Assembly (NCBI GenBank): GCA_002482545.1
Contig: DLGF01000024.1
Location: 54,882-118,881, forward strand
Length of the DNA stretch: 64,000 bases
Direction: 5' to 3'
Origin: Sporomusaceae bacterium UBA7701
Lineage (GTDB): Bacteria > Bacillota > Negativicutes > Sporomusales > UBA7701
Position 1 is the first letter of the stretch. Every line of letters begins with the position of its first letter. The notes beneath the pieces were generated by a model. It worked only from the letters and a program-made list of their open reading frames with translations. It did no database searches and had not been told where the DNA came from. Position numbers and translations under genes: made by a program. Of this stretch, positions 40,573 through 48,805 are shown in pieces.

Positions 40573-41345
40573 TATTGTTTCAGCCCCTTAGCAGCCTCTT
40601 TCTTTGCCCGCACCAGTTCCTGGACCTTGCTCAGAGCTTGGGACACCCCTCCGATCTCGTCGATGAGTCCGAATTTTACGGCGTCCCGGCCGATAACGGA
40701 TGTCCCGATGTCTCTCGATAACTCGCCGGTTTTGAACAGCAGTTCCTTCCACTTCTTCTCGGATACGCGGGAATGGGAGATCACGAATTTGTTGACCCGG
40801 TCCTGCATCTTTTCCAGATAGTCAAAAGAACTTTGCGCCCCGATGACCAATCCGGTCAGCCGTATCGGATGAATCGTCATGCTGGCGCTTTCGACGATGA
40901 AGGAGTAGGTCGCCGAGGTCGCGATCGGAACGCCGATACTGTGGCCGCCGCCGAGCACCACCGAAACCGAGGGCTTGGACATGCTCGCCACCATTTCGGC
41001 AATGGCCAGGCCGGCTTCCACGTCGCCGCCCACGGTGTTGAGCAGCAGGAGCAGGCCTTCGATTTCCTGGTTTTGCTCAATTGCGACCAGTTGCGGCATG
41101 ATATGTTCGTATTTGGTGGTCTTGTTCTGGGGCGGCAGTACCATGTGGCCTTCGATCTGGCCAATAATCGTCATTACATGAATGTTGGTCTTGGCGGTTG
41201 GCACCTCGGTACTGCCCATGTCCTCAATATTTTCGGTGGTGGCGTTCTTTTTCGCCCGGCGGGCGGGCTTCGGCGGCTCGGCTTCAGGAACCCGGGGAGG
41301 CTCAATTTCCGGGTTCGGTATGACAGGATTATCGTTTTCCAGCAT
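40572..41345 (-). CDS. tepA: ClpP-like serine protease TepA
   Basis: A 257-residue ClpP-fold protein. After about 60 polar, Pro-rich residues comes the crotonase-like core: Leu-Leu-Leu-Leu-Asn-Thr-Val-Gly-Gly-Asp, then Gly-Gly-Gly-His-Ser-Ile-Gly-Val-Pro with the presumed nucleophile Ser, and His in Thr-Ile-His-Pro. In B. subtilis TepA degrades small acid-soluble spore proteins at germination. The start ATG 41345 has GGAGGG before it. The gene order rnjB-tepA-ylzJ-spoIIIE is conserved. Confidence 0.92.
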   Translation of the reverse strand: MLENDNPVIPNPEIEPPRVPEAEPPKPARRAKKNATTENIEDMGSTEVPTAKTNIHVMTIIGQIEGHMVLPPQNKTTKYEHIMPQLVAIEQNQEIEGLLLLLNTVGGDVEAGLAIAEMVASMSKPSVSVVLGGGHSIGVPIATSATYSFIVESASMTIHPIRLTGLVIGAQSSFDYLEKMQDRVNKFVISHSRVSEKKWKELLFKTGELSRDIGTSVIGRDAVKFGLIDEIGGVSQALSKVQELVRAKKEAAKGLKQ

Positions 41346-41460
41346 CTTCTTCCCTCCAGCTTATCTAATCAGGATTAGTATTGACGCTGAGCCGAGTTTC
41401 ATACCGTATCGGACGCAAGTACGGCAAATGTGCCCATGGCGTCCGGCGGAAAACAGCAAA

Positions 41461-41482
41461 GGCGCGCCGGAGGGCGCGCCTT
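41461..41482 (-). terminator. terminator copy with T-rich tail (outer copy)
   Basis: GC-rich stem (ggcgcgcc/ggcgcgcc with ggaggg-type loop). On the minus strand it is followed by TTTGCTGTTTT, so this is probably the original rnjB terminator. An identical 22-base copy is at 41628-41649. Confidence 0.8.
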
Positions 41483-41627
41483 CAAATTGTTGACAAATTC
41501 AGGCTGGCGAGAAAGGTCTAGATGCTAGGCGCACCGGAAAAGCGCGCGGCGCCGCGTACTATGAGACCGTACGCAAGCAAGCGCTTTGAGGAGCAACGAC
41601 GCAGATGGGCCTTTCTCGCCAGCCTGA
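41483..41627. repeat. dyad-symmetric intergenic repeat, copy A
   Basis: 145 bases without a gene. An 18-bp perfect inverted repeat frames most of it: 41499-41516 and 41610-41627. The inside shares long blocks with copy C at 50631-50814 (aggcgcaccggaa, cgtacgcaagcaa, gaggagcaacg, gcagatgggcctt). It lies between rnjB and tepA, flanked by a 22-base direct duplication of the terminator. The remaining bases of 41346-41660 outside the terminators show nothing else. Confidence 0.85.
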
Positions 41628-41649
41628 GGCGCGCCGGAGGGCGCGCCTT
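41628..41649. repeat. second copy of the rnjB terminator stem
   Basis: Identical to 41461-41482 over 22 bases but without a T-rich tail on the minus strand. It lies just after the rnjB stop. Confidence 0.88.
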
Positions 41650-41660
41650 TGGTTACTGCC

Positions 41661-43322
41661 TTATACTTCCATAATGATCGGTAAAATCATCGGGCGGCGA
41701 CGGGTACGCTCGTACAGAAACTTGCCCAGCGTATCGCGCACGTTGGATTTGATCGTGGCCCACTCGGTTACCCGGCCGGCTTCGCATTTCTCGAGCGCGT
41801 CCTTGACCCGGTCCTTCGCCTCTTCCATCAATTGCTCGGACTCCCGGACATAGACGAACCCGCGGGATACAATGTCAGGCCCTGCGACGACGCAGCCTCT
41901 TTGTTTGTCCATGGTGACGACAACGATCAGAATGCCGTCCTGGGACAGTTGGCGGCGGTCCCGAAGAACGATGTTCCCCACATCCCCCACGCCCAGCCCG
42001 TCCACCAGCACATTGCCGGCGGTGACCTTCGCGGCGATCACCCCTTTCTCCGGGGTGAACTCCAGAACAGTGCCATTCTCCACGACAAAGACGTTTTCTT
42101 TGGGCATTCCCATGTCCTGGGCCAGTTTGGCGTGCTTGACCAGGTGCCGGTATTCGCCGTGGGCGGGGATGAAAAACTTCGGACGGATGAGATTGTGCAT
42201 GAACTTGAGCTCTTCCTGGCTGGCGTGGCCGGAGACATGAATGCCCGCGGCTGCTTCGTAAACGACCTCCGCGCCTTGCCTGAGCAGGAAATCAATGGTG
42301 CGGGACACCATTTTTTCGTTTCCGGGGATCGGGGTTGCGGAAATAACGATGGTATCCCCCGGGACGATTTCCACTTTCTTGTGGTCGGACATGGCCATGC
42401 GGCTCAGGGCCGCCATCGGCTCGCCCTGGCTGCCGGTGGTGATGATGGCGATTCCGGACGCCGGGTAGTTGTTGATTTCGTCGACCTCGATCATGACCCC
42501 TTCCGGCATGGTGATATAGCCCAGTTCCATCGCAATATTGACCACATTGACCATGCTCCGGCCCAGGACGGCCACCTTCCGCCTGTACTTGCAGGCCGTG
42601 TCGATGGCCTGCTGAATGCGGTGAATGTTGGACGAAAAGGTGGCGATGATAATCCGTTCCCGGGCGTTGCGAAAGGTTTCGTCAAAGGTCGCGCCCACCA
42701 CTTTCTCACTGGGGGTAAATCCCGGCCGTTCCGCGTTGGTGCTGTCGGCGAGCATCACCAGCACGCCGCGGTCGCCCAACTCGGCAAAGCGGTGAAAATC
42801 GGTGACCTTGCCGTCCACCGGCGTCTGGTCGAGCTTGAAATCGCCCGTGTGGACAATGGTGCCAACCGGCGTTTTGATCGATAAAGCCACGGCGTCGGCG
42901 ATACTGTGGCTGACCCGGATAAAGCCGATCTTGAAAACGCCGATCTGAATCTGATTGCCCGGATTGACCGGGTTTAACGTAGCCGCCACGTTATTTTCCT
43001 TCAGGCGGCCTTCCAGAATGCCGAGCGTCAGACGCGTTCCATATACGGGCACGTCCAGTTGTTTGAGCACATAGGGCAGAGCGCCGATATGGTCTTCATG
43101 CCCATGGGTCAGAATGATCGCGCGCACCAAGTCCCGGTTTTCCAAGAGGTAGGCGATATCAGGAATGACCAGGTCGATCCCCAGCATGTCATCTTGCGGG
43201 AACATCAGGCCTGAATCAATCACAATGATGTCGTCTCCATAACGGACTACCGTCATGTTTTTGCCGATCTCACCCATTCCGCCCAACGGGATAATTTGAA
43301 GTTTGGGTGATGGTTTTGTCAA
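41661..43322 (-). CDS. rnjB: ribonuclease J
   Basis: A 553-residue metallo-beta-lactamase/beta-CASP ribonuclease with 5'-3' exonuclease and endonuclease activity in RNA decay. Zinc ligands are in Thr-His-Gly-His-Glu-Asp-His near residue 76 and in Thr-Gly-Asp-Phe-Lys; the beta-CASP domain and a C-terminal domain follow. TTG 43322 is preferred, since GGAGG lies about ten bases upstream; GTG 43334 overlaps that site. It follows dapA as rnjB does in B. subtilis but has its own promoter and an operator-like dyad. Confidence 0.95.
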   Translation of the reverse strand: MTKPSPKLQIIPLGGMGEIGKNMTVVRYGDDIIVIDSGLMFPQDDMLGIDLVIPDIAYLLENRDLVRAIILTHGHEDHIGALPYVLKQLDVPVYGTRLTLGILEGRLKENNVAATLNPVNPGNQIQIGVFKIGFIRVSHSIADAVALSIKTPVGTIVHTGDFKLDQTPVDGKVTDFHRFAELGDRGVLVMLADSTNAERPGFTPSEKVVGATFDETFRNARERIIIATFSSNIHRIQQAIDTACKYRRKVAVLGRSMVNVVNIAMELGYITMPEGVMIEVDEINNYPASGIAIITTGSQGEPMAALSRMAMSDHKKVEIVPGDTIVISATPIPGNEKMVSRTIDFLLRQGAEVVYEAAAGIHVSGHASQEELKFMHNLIRPKFFIPAHGEYRHLVKHAKLAQDMGMPKENVFVVENGTVLEFTPEKGVIAAKVTAGNVLVDGLGVGDVGNIVLRDRRQLSQDGILIVVVTMDKQRGCVVAGPDIVSRGFVYVRESEQLMEEAKDRVKDALEKCEAGRVTEWATIKSNVRDTLGKFLYERTRRRPMILPIIMEV

Positions 43323-43425
43323 AAAAAGATCCACCTCCGAAGGTCTAGTTGACCATAAGTGTTAAGTTAGCCGTTCGCCAATCCCCGATTCGCAGAAAAA
43401 CCGCCGTTCGAGCCACTTGTAACTA

Positions 43426-43455
43426 ATTATACCCTATTTGGGCGCAAGCAAACAA
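43426..43455 (-). promoter_or_regulatory. promoter of rnjB
   Basis: TATAAT (43426-43431) on the minus strand with TTGTTT about 18 bases upstream (43450-43455). The -35 box overlaps the inverted repeat at 43451-43473. Confidence 0.6.
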
Positions 43456-43473
43456 GTGGTTATCACACTTGTT
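43451..43473. promoter_or_regulatory. operator-like inverted repeat at the rnjB promoter
   Basis: AACAAGTG and CACTTGTT are perfect complements separated by seven bases. The half-site CACTTGT occurs again at 43414-43420, downstream of the -10 box. Confidence 0.5.
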
Positions 43474-43560
43474 ATTATGTACAATGCGCCGGGAATTCAA
43501 TCCCGCCGCCGCGACCCGGCAGTTTTATGGTACCTTCGCCATCTTTCATCCGGTCATGAA

Positions 43561-43592
43561 AAAACCCGCCCCAGTCAGTATGGAGCGGGTTG
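43561..43592 (-). terminator. terminator of the dap operon
   Basis: A stem (aacccgctcc with ggggcgggtt, slightly imperfect) followed by six T on the minus strand, just after dapA. Confidence 0.9.
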
Positions 43593-43596
43593 GTCC

Positions 43597-44478
43597 TTAC
43601 AGTACGCCAAGTTTGGCCATGACGGCCTTAAGCTGCTCGGCTTCCGGGGCGGCGGGCGGTATAAGGGGTGGACGGAGCGGGCCGGCCTGGAGTCCGATCA
43701 GGTTGACCGCCGTTTTAATGGGGATGGGATTGGTGGTTACGAATATGACTTTAAAGAACGGCAGCAATTCCAGATGAATTTCCCGGGCCCGGGCGAGCTG
43801 CCCGTCGAAAAAGGCGCTGATCATGTCCTGCATCCGCTTGCCGACAATATGGGCCGCCACGCTGATAATGCCTGAACCGCCTACCGCCAGAATCGGCAAG
43901 GTGAGACTGTCGTCGCCGCTGTAAATCAGAAAGTCCTTGGGCGCGAGCCGGGCGATTTCCGATACTTGATCCAAGCTGCCGCTGGCTTCCTTGACGGCTA
44001 CGATGTTCTTGATCTCCGCCAGCCGGGCGACGGTCGCCGGCAGGATGTTCGAGCCGGTCCGGCCGGGAACGTTGTACACGATCAGCGGCAGGCCGGTATT
44101 GTCGGCGATGGCCTTGAAATGCTGGTAAAATCCTTCCTGGGGAGGCTTATTATAATACGGCCCGACCAGCATAGCCCCATGGACGCCGATTTTTTCGGCT
44201 TCCCGGGTGAGCTCGATGGAGGCGCGGGTGTCGTTGGAGCCGGTTCCGGCGATTACTGCGGCCTTATCGCCGACAGCCTCCAGCACGGCGGCAAAGAGCT
44301 TGAGTTTTTCCTCCTTGGTCATCGTTGCCGATTCGCCGGTGCTTCCGGCGACGACCAGTCCGTCCGATCCGTTGGCGACCAAATATCTGGCAAGGTCGGC
44401 CGCAGCCTGGTAGTTTACGCTCAGATCGTCGTGGAAGGGAGTGACCATGGCGGTAAGAATCCGGCCGAAATTATTCAT
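43597..44478 (-). CDS. dapA: 4-hydroxy-tetrahydrodipicolinate synthase
   Basis: A 293-residue TIM-barrel enzyme that condenses pyruvate with aspartate semialdehyde, the first step specific to lysine and diaminopimelate. The Schiff-base Lys is in Ile-Val-Ala-Val-Lys-Glu-Ala-Ser-Gly near residue 163; Tyr-Asn-Val-Pro-Gly-Arg-Thr-Gly near 135 and Gly-Ser-Thr-Gly-Glu near 45 are also present. In spore formers the product also feeds dipicolinate. Last gene of the riboswitch-led dapB-asd-dapG-dapA operon. Confidence 0.97.
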   Translation of the reverse strand: MNNFGRILTAMVTPFHDDLSVNYQAAADLARYLVANGSDGLVVAGSTGESATMTKEEKLKLFAAVLEAVGDKAAVIAGTGSNDTRASIELTREAEKIGVHGAMLVGPYYNKPPQEGFYQHFKAIADNTGLPLIVYNVPGRTGSNILPATVARLAEIKNIVAVKEASGSLDQVSEIARLAPKDFLIYSGDDSLTLPILAVGGSGIISVAAHIVGKRMQDMISAFFDGQLARAREIHLELLPFFKVIFVTTNPIPIKTAVNLIGLQAGPLRPPLIPPAAPEAEQLKAVMAKLGVL

Positions 44479-44510
44479 GCACGTTCCACTCCTATTGTTT
44501 AATATTATCG

Positions 44511-45731
44511 TTAATCCGCTAAGCCAAATTTCTCGTGAAGGGCTTTAACCGCCATCTCGACGTCATCCTTTTTGACCAGCACCGAGATGGAGGTATGGGA
44601 ATCCACGGTTTGCAAAATGGGAATGTCGTACAGCGACAGCGCCTCGATAAAGGTAGCCATAACCCCCGGCACCTCATGAATGCCGCCCCCCACTACCGAA
44701 ACCTTGGCGCAATCGTAAAGCACGGCGGCCTGATAACCCTGTTTGCCCAAGTTGGCAAGCGCCTTTTCCGCGACATCCTCATGAACGGTGAACATGACCT
44801 GCCCGGGATGAACGTTGATCAGATCGACGCTGATGCCGTTGTCGGCCATGGTCTTGAATATTTTGTAGCTTTCAGTGTGGGAGGTGGCCGGATCGAGCGT
44901 GACTTTAAGCTGGGCGATTTTCGGCAGAAATGTCACGCCGGTAGCCAGGCGGTCGGAAACGACGTTGACCTCCGGCCCCTCTTTGGTGATATTGGTAATG
45001 AGGGTGCCGGGCGCGTCGGAGAAAGTCGACTTGACAACCAGAGGAATGCTTTTCTGCATGGCGATCTCGACCGCCCGGGGATGGATGACCTTGGCTCCCT
45101 GGTGGGCCAGCTGCGACACTTCGTTATAGCTGACGATGTCTAAAATTCTGGCGTTGGTGACAATCCGGGGATCGGCGGTCATGATGCCGTCCACATCGGT
45201 ATAGATTTCCACCATTTCGGCGTTCAAAGCGGCGCCGAGCGCAGCGGCGGTCGTATCGCTGCCGCCCCGGCCGAGGGTGGTGAATTCGCCGTCGGCGGTA
45301 ATCCCCTGAAAACCGCACACTACCGGCACCTTGCCCATCTTCAGCAGCGTAAGGATGCGCGAAGAGTCAACCTTCAGAATTCGCCCGTTCGTAAAGTTGG
45401 CATCGGTGGTAATCCCGGCCTGACCGCCGGTCAGCATGATCGCGTCCAGATCGGCGGCCTGCAGGACACTGGTCATAACGACCGCGGAGATAATTTCACC
45501 GCAATACATAATCTGATCCAGTTCACGGGCGGCGATGCCGCGATAGCCGGACCTTGCAAGGTCAATCAGGGTATCGGTGGCGTACGGCTCGCCTTTTCTG
45601 CCCATGGCGGATACGACGACAACCGGCGTATAACCCTGTTCGCGGGCCTGGACGATTTTGTTGACAACCAGGTTGCGCACATTGGGAGATGCTACCGACG
45701 TTCCGCCAAATTTCTGTACGATGATTCGCAT
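44511..45731 (-). CDS. dapG: aspartate kinase
   Basis: A 406-residue kinase that phosphorylates aspartate, the entry to the lysine, threonine and methionine pathway. Val-Gln-Lys-Phe-Gly-Gly-Thr-Ser at residues 4-11 is the signature; Gly-Arg-Gly-Gly-Ser-Asp-Thr-Thr lies near 152. Two ACT domains (after about residue 265) bind the feedback amino acid. Within an operon that starts with a lysine riboswitch and ends with dapA, this is probably the DapG-type isozyme, though the sequence alone does not say whether lysine or diaminopimelate inhibits it. Confidence 0.95.
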   Translation of the reverse strand: MRIIVQKFGGTSVASPNVRNLVVNKIVQAREQGYTPVVVVSAMGRKGEPYATDTLIDLARSGYRGIAARELDQIMYCGEIISAVVMTSVLQAADLDAIMLTGGQAGITTDANFTNGRILKVDSSRILTLLKMGKVPVVCGFQGITADGEFTTLGRGGSDTTAAALGAALNAEMVEIYTDVDGIMTADPRIVTNARILDIVSYNEVSQLAHQGAKVIHPRAVEIAMQKSIPLVVKSTFSDAPGTLITNITKEGPEVNVVSDRLATGVTFLPKIAQLKVTLDPATSHTESYKIFKTMADNGISVDLINVHPGQVMFTVHEDVAEKALANLGKQGYQAAVLYDCAKVSVVGGGIHEVPGVMATFIEALSLYDIPILQTVDSHTSISVLVKKDDVEMAVKALHEKFGLAD

Positions 45732-45741
45732 CCGTTACACC

Positions 45742-46773
45742 TCAAATCAAATTATGCTGGATCATATACTCGGCGATCTGCAGGGCGTTCAGCGCCGCCC
45801 CCTTGCGTATCTGGTCCCCGACTACCCAAAGATTGAGTCCGTACGGGACAGACTTATCTTCACGGATGCGTCCGACAAATACTTCATCGCGGCCGGAGGT
45901 GTCCAGCGGCATCGGATAGATCATTTCCGCCGGATTATCCTGAACGACGACTCCCGGGAAGGCGGCGAGCAGTTCCCGGGCCCGGTCCGCCGAAAGGGGC
46001 TTTTCCAGTTCGATGTTGATGGATTCCGAGTGACTGCGGTAAATAGGAACCCGAATGGTGGTCGCCGTGATGCCGATGTTCTTGTCGCCAAGGATTTTAT
46101 GGGTTTCGTGCACCATTTTCATTTCTTCCTTGGTATAGCCGTCTTCGACGAAAACATCGATCTGCGGCAGGAGGTTAAAAGCGATCTGGTAGTGCTTCGG
46201 CAAACTGGCGCCGGGAAGGATCCTGGCTTCGGCCGGCTCGCCGTCAAGTACGGCCCGAACCTGGCCGGTCAGCTCGTCGATGGCCTCTTTCCCCGCACCG
46301 GAAACGGCCTGATAAGTAGAGACGACGATCCGTTTGATCTTAACGGCGTCGAAAAGCGGCTTGAGGGCCATAACCATGATGATGGTCGAACAGTTGGGAT
46401 TGGCGATGATTCCCTTGTGGTCCCTGATGGCTTCCGGGTTGACTTCCGGAACCACGAGCGGGACCTGGGGGTCCATGCGGTAGGTGCTGGAATTGTCGAT
46501 TACAACCGCGCCGCGCTTTACGGCCTCCGGCGCGAAGACCTTGCTGGCCGAGCCGCCGGCAAAGAGGGCGATCTGAACGTCCTTGAAGGCATCCGGCGTA
46601 GCTTCTTCCACCGTAAAGGTCTCGCCGGCGAGTTGGATTTGTTTCCCGGCGGAACGTTCGGAAGCCAGCAGTTTGAGGCTCTTATAAGGAAAATTCCGTT
46701 CGGCGATCAGGTCGAGAAATTCCTGACCGACCGCACCGGTTGCGCCTAAAATCGCTACATTGTATTTTTTCAA
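45742..46773 (-). CDS. asd: aspartate-semialdehyde dehydrogenase
   Basis: A 343-residue NADPH enzyme that reduces aspartyl phosphate to the semialdehyde. The nucleotide-binding Gly-Ala-Thr-Gly-Ala-Val-Gly is at residues 10-16; the catalytic Cys is in Ala-Asn-Pro-Asn-Cys-Ser-Thr near 128; a conserved His follows near 245. It lies between dapB and dapG with gaps of about 10-18 bases, so the four genes form one transcript. Confidence 0.97.
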   Translation of the reverse strand: MKKYNVAILGATGAVGQEFLDLIAERNFPYKSLKLLASERSAGKQIQLAGETFTVEEATPDAFKDVQIALFAGGSASKVFAPEAVKRGAVVIDNSSTYRMDPQVPLVVPEVNPEAIRDHKGIIANPNCSTIIMVMALKPLFDAVKIKRIVVSTYQAVSGAGKEAIDELTGQVRAVLDGEPAEARILPGASLPKHYQIAFNLLPQIDVFVEDGYTKEEMKMVHETHKILGDKNIGITATTIRVPIYRSHSESINIELEKPLSADRARELLAAFPGVVVQDNPAEMIYPMPLDTSGRDEVFVGRIREDKSVPYGLNLWVVGDQIRKGAALNALQIAEYMIQHNLI

Positions 46774-46791
46774 TGGTTTCCCCTCCGTTAT

Positions 46792-47586
46792 TTAAGCTAG
46801 AATTTTCTCCAACCCGCAAACCAGTCCGTCTACGGTCAACACCCGTTTGCAGGCCAGCATGACGCCGGGCATAAAGGATTCCCGGGATATTGAATCATGA
46901 CGGATGGTAAGGGTTTGGCCCAGACCGCCGAAAATGACTTCCTGGTGAGCCACGTAACCGGGCAAGCGCACGCTGTGAAGCCTGATGCCGGCATACTCTC
47001 CCCCGCGGGCTCCGGTGAGTTTCTCCACTTCTTGCGGATGGCCCTGCTGAAGCTCCCCGCGCTTTTGGGCGATCAGCTCGGCGGTGCGCAGCGCCGTGCC
47101 GGACGGCGCATCCAGTTTTTGGTCATGATGAAGTTCAATGATTTCGACATGGGGAAAATATTTTGCCGTTTCGACCGCCAACTGCATCATTAGGACGGCG
47201 CCCACCGAAAAATTAGGGGCAATGATTGCGTTGGTACTGTGACGTTGACAAAGGCTGCGAACTTCCTCGATGTCGGATGAGGACAGACCGGTAGTGCCGA
47301 CAACCGGGCAGACGCCGTTCTGGATCGCCGTCCGGATGTTGCCCATGGCCGCCTCGGGCGCCGTAAAATCAACCATCACCTGGGGCTTGGTTTCGCTGAT
47401 AACGGTGGCCAGATCGTTCCCGACAATTACTCCGGTTTTACCCACCCCGCTCAAGTCACCGACGTCGTCGAAGCCGGATTTTGCATCCACCGCTCCGACG
47501 AGGCTGAGTTGTTCATCCTTGTGCACGGCTTTCAGAACCTCACGGCCCATTTTGCCGTAAGCGCCGCACACCATAACCCTAATCAT
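46792..47586 (-). CDS. dapB: 4-hydroxy-tetrahydrodipicolinate reductase
   Basis: A 264-residue reductase for the second lysine/DAP-specific step. The dinucleotide-binding motif Gly-Ala-Tyr-Gly-Lys-Met-Gly is at the N-terminus; Glu-Leu-His-His-Asp-Gln-Lys-Leu-Asp-Ala-Pro-Ser-Gly-Thr near residue 155 holds the catalytic His and Lys. ATG 47586 is chosen since GGGAGGTG lies six bases upstream; the GTG of the longer frame is part of that site. It is the first gene after the lysine riboswitch. Confidence 0.97.
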   Translation of the reverse strand: MIRVMVCGAYGKMGREVLKAVHKDEQLSLVGAVDAKSGFDDVGDLSGVGKTGVIVGNDLATVISETKPQVMVDFTAPEAAMGNIRTAIQNGVCPVVGTTGLSSSDIEEVRSLCQRHSTNAIIAPNFSVGAVLMMQLAVETAKYFPHVEIIELHHDQKLDAPSGTALRTAELIAQKRGELQQGHPQEVEKLTGARGGEYAGIRLHSVRLPGYVAHQEVIFGGLGQTLTIRHDSISRESFMPGVMLACKRVLTVDGLVCGLEKILA

Positions 47587-47601
47587 AAAATACACCTCCC
47601 A

Positions 47602-47641
47602 AAATAAAAAGCAGCCGGGAGCAATATCTCACCGGCTGCTA
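47602..47641 (-). terminator. expression-platform terminator of the lysine riboswitch
   Basis: A long GC-rich stem (agcagccgg with ccggctgct) with a T run on the minus strand lies between the aptamer and dapB. With lysine bound it would stop transcription before the operon. Confidence 0.92.
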
Positions 47642-47693
47642 ATCCCTCAGACAAAGCAGCACTAAAGAAAAGAAAAACTTAGTTTTTCCTTAC

Positions 47694-47868
47694 TCCGGAG
47701 AGATAGCGCTCCACCAAATACTTTGGTGACAGTCTTGCACCTGTTCGGCGCAAGCCCAATGCAAAGGCCCTGGCAGTCCTTTTGCACTTCGGCGGTCAAC
47801 CCTTTTCTTTCAGATCATCGACACCACTCTTCCTGAAAGTACTCCTGTTGCCCGCACCTCTACTCCCT
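47694..47868 (-). ncRNA. lysine riboswitch (L box)
   Basis: On the minus strand the conserved L-box blocks appear in order: agaggtgcgg, aggagtac, gatgatctgaaag, ccgccgaagtgc, a Cys/Thr-independent internal stem with gggcttgcgcc, then gactgtcacc and ggagcgctatctc. They match the five-helix lysine aptamer, with the paired ends (tagagg ... gctatctc) closing P1. It senses lysine and controls dapB-asd-dapG-dapA through the terminator at 47602-47641. Boundaries are approximate. Confidence 0.93.
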
Positions 47869-47896
47869 GTGCAGGGTCTATTTATTTTACGTACAT

Positions 47897-47924
47897 TGTA
47901 TAATAAGGGTTCCATCGGTGTCAA
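47897..47924 (-). promoter_or_regulatory. promoter of the dap operon
   Basis: TTGACA (47919-47924) and TATACA (47897-47902) on the minus strand with a 16-base spacer, about 30 bases before the aptamer. Confidence 0.8.
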
Positions 47925-47962
47925 CGATTTTGAAAAAAGTTTAGCGGTGAAGGACAGGCCGT

Positions 47963-48712
47963 TTAGCGGCCGGCGGCACGCACATCCGCATGGCTCTGCA
48001 CGTCCTGGGCGCCGGTCTGGCGTAGAATCTGCGCGGCCTGGTTGACTTTCTGCGCCGTGGTTCGGACAACCGCCAGGGTGCCGCCCTGAGCTACGCTCTG
48101 TTCATATTGCCGGCTGACTTCGGCGGGGATGCCCCAGTCGACAAGACCGCCGGTGATTCCTCCCGCCACTGCGCCGCTGAGGGCCGCAGCAATGGGGCCG
48201 GCGGCGATAATCGGGCCTATGCCGGGAATGGCCAGCGCGCCGGCGCCGAGAATAAGCCCGCCGATTCCGCCGAGCGTCCCGCCGGTCAAGGCGCCGTCGG
48301 TGATGTCGTCATCGACGAGTTCGGTGTCTTTACCGCCGCCATCCTTGCTTTGCTTCTTCGAGATAATGCTGATTTCCTCACTGGTGAAGCCCTGCTGCCG
48401 GAGTTGTTGAACCGCCTGCTCGGCAGCGCGGCGGGAATTGAAAACGCCTACCACGGACTGGGTGCCTTGTCCCTGAGGCTGGGCTTGCCCTTGGGGTCCC
48501 TGGGCGGAAGTCATCTGGCCGGCGCTTTGCATGCCGGTAGCTTGCTGGCCGGCGCCTTGCATCGAGGCTGCGGACGGCTGGCCTGAAGCCGGGGAACCGG
48601 CTGCGGAACCGGTAGCCTGTTGCCCGTAGTTCTGCATACCGGTAGCCGCGCTCGGCTGGCCGGCCGCCTGGGGAGCTTGTCCACCCTGTTGTTTGGTGTT
48701 CTGGTTTGTCAT
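47963..48712 (-). CDS. YflT/general-stress-17M-like protein with Gln/Gly/Ala-rich N-terminus
   Basis: A 249-residue protein. Residues 1-82 are low-complexity, rich in Gln, Gly, Ala and Ser. From about residue 84 comes a domain like the general stress protein 17M fold (Val-Val-Gly-Val-Phe-Asn-Ser-Arg-Arg-Ala-Ala-Glu-Gln-Ala). A Gly-rich hydrophobic hairpin (about 140-200, Gly-Gly-Leu-Ile-Leu-Gly-Ala-Gly) could insert in or associate with membrane. A closing beta segment returns with Gly-Gly-Thr-Leu-Ala-Val-Val. The role is probably stress-related. AGGAGG precedes ATG 48712, next to a long inverted repeat. Confidence 0.72.
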   Translation of the reverse strand: MTNQNTKQQGGQAPQAAGQPSAATGMQNYGQQATGSAAGSPASGQPSAASMQGAGQQATGMQSAGQMTSAQGPQGQAQPQGQGTQSVVGVFNSRRAAEQAVQQLRQQGFTSEEISIISKKQSKDGGGKDTELVDDDITDGALTGGTLGGIGGLILGAGALAIPGIGPIIAAGPIAAALSGAVAGGITGGLVDWGIPAEVSRQYEQSVAQGGTLAVVRTTAQKVNQAAQILRQTGAQDVQSHADVRAAGR

Positions 48713-48724
48713 GCCATCTTCCTC

Positions 48725-48773
48725 CTAACATTAAATTACAAGTATCTAACAGAAATGTGAAATTTAATGTTAG
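48725..48773. promoter_or_regulatory. 13-bp perfect inverted repeat next to the ribosome site
   Basis: CTAACATTAAATT (48725-48737) and AATTTAATGTTAG (48761-48773) are perfect complements with 23 bases between. The near arm abuts the ribosome site of the 48712 gene, so as RNA the stem could hide or expose it; as DNA it could be an operator. Confidence 0.5.
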
Positions 48774-48805
48774 TGTATCCAGAACACCGGCGGCTATACC
48801 AAAGT

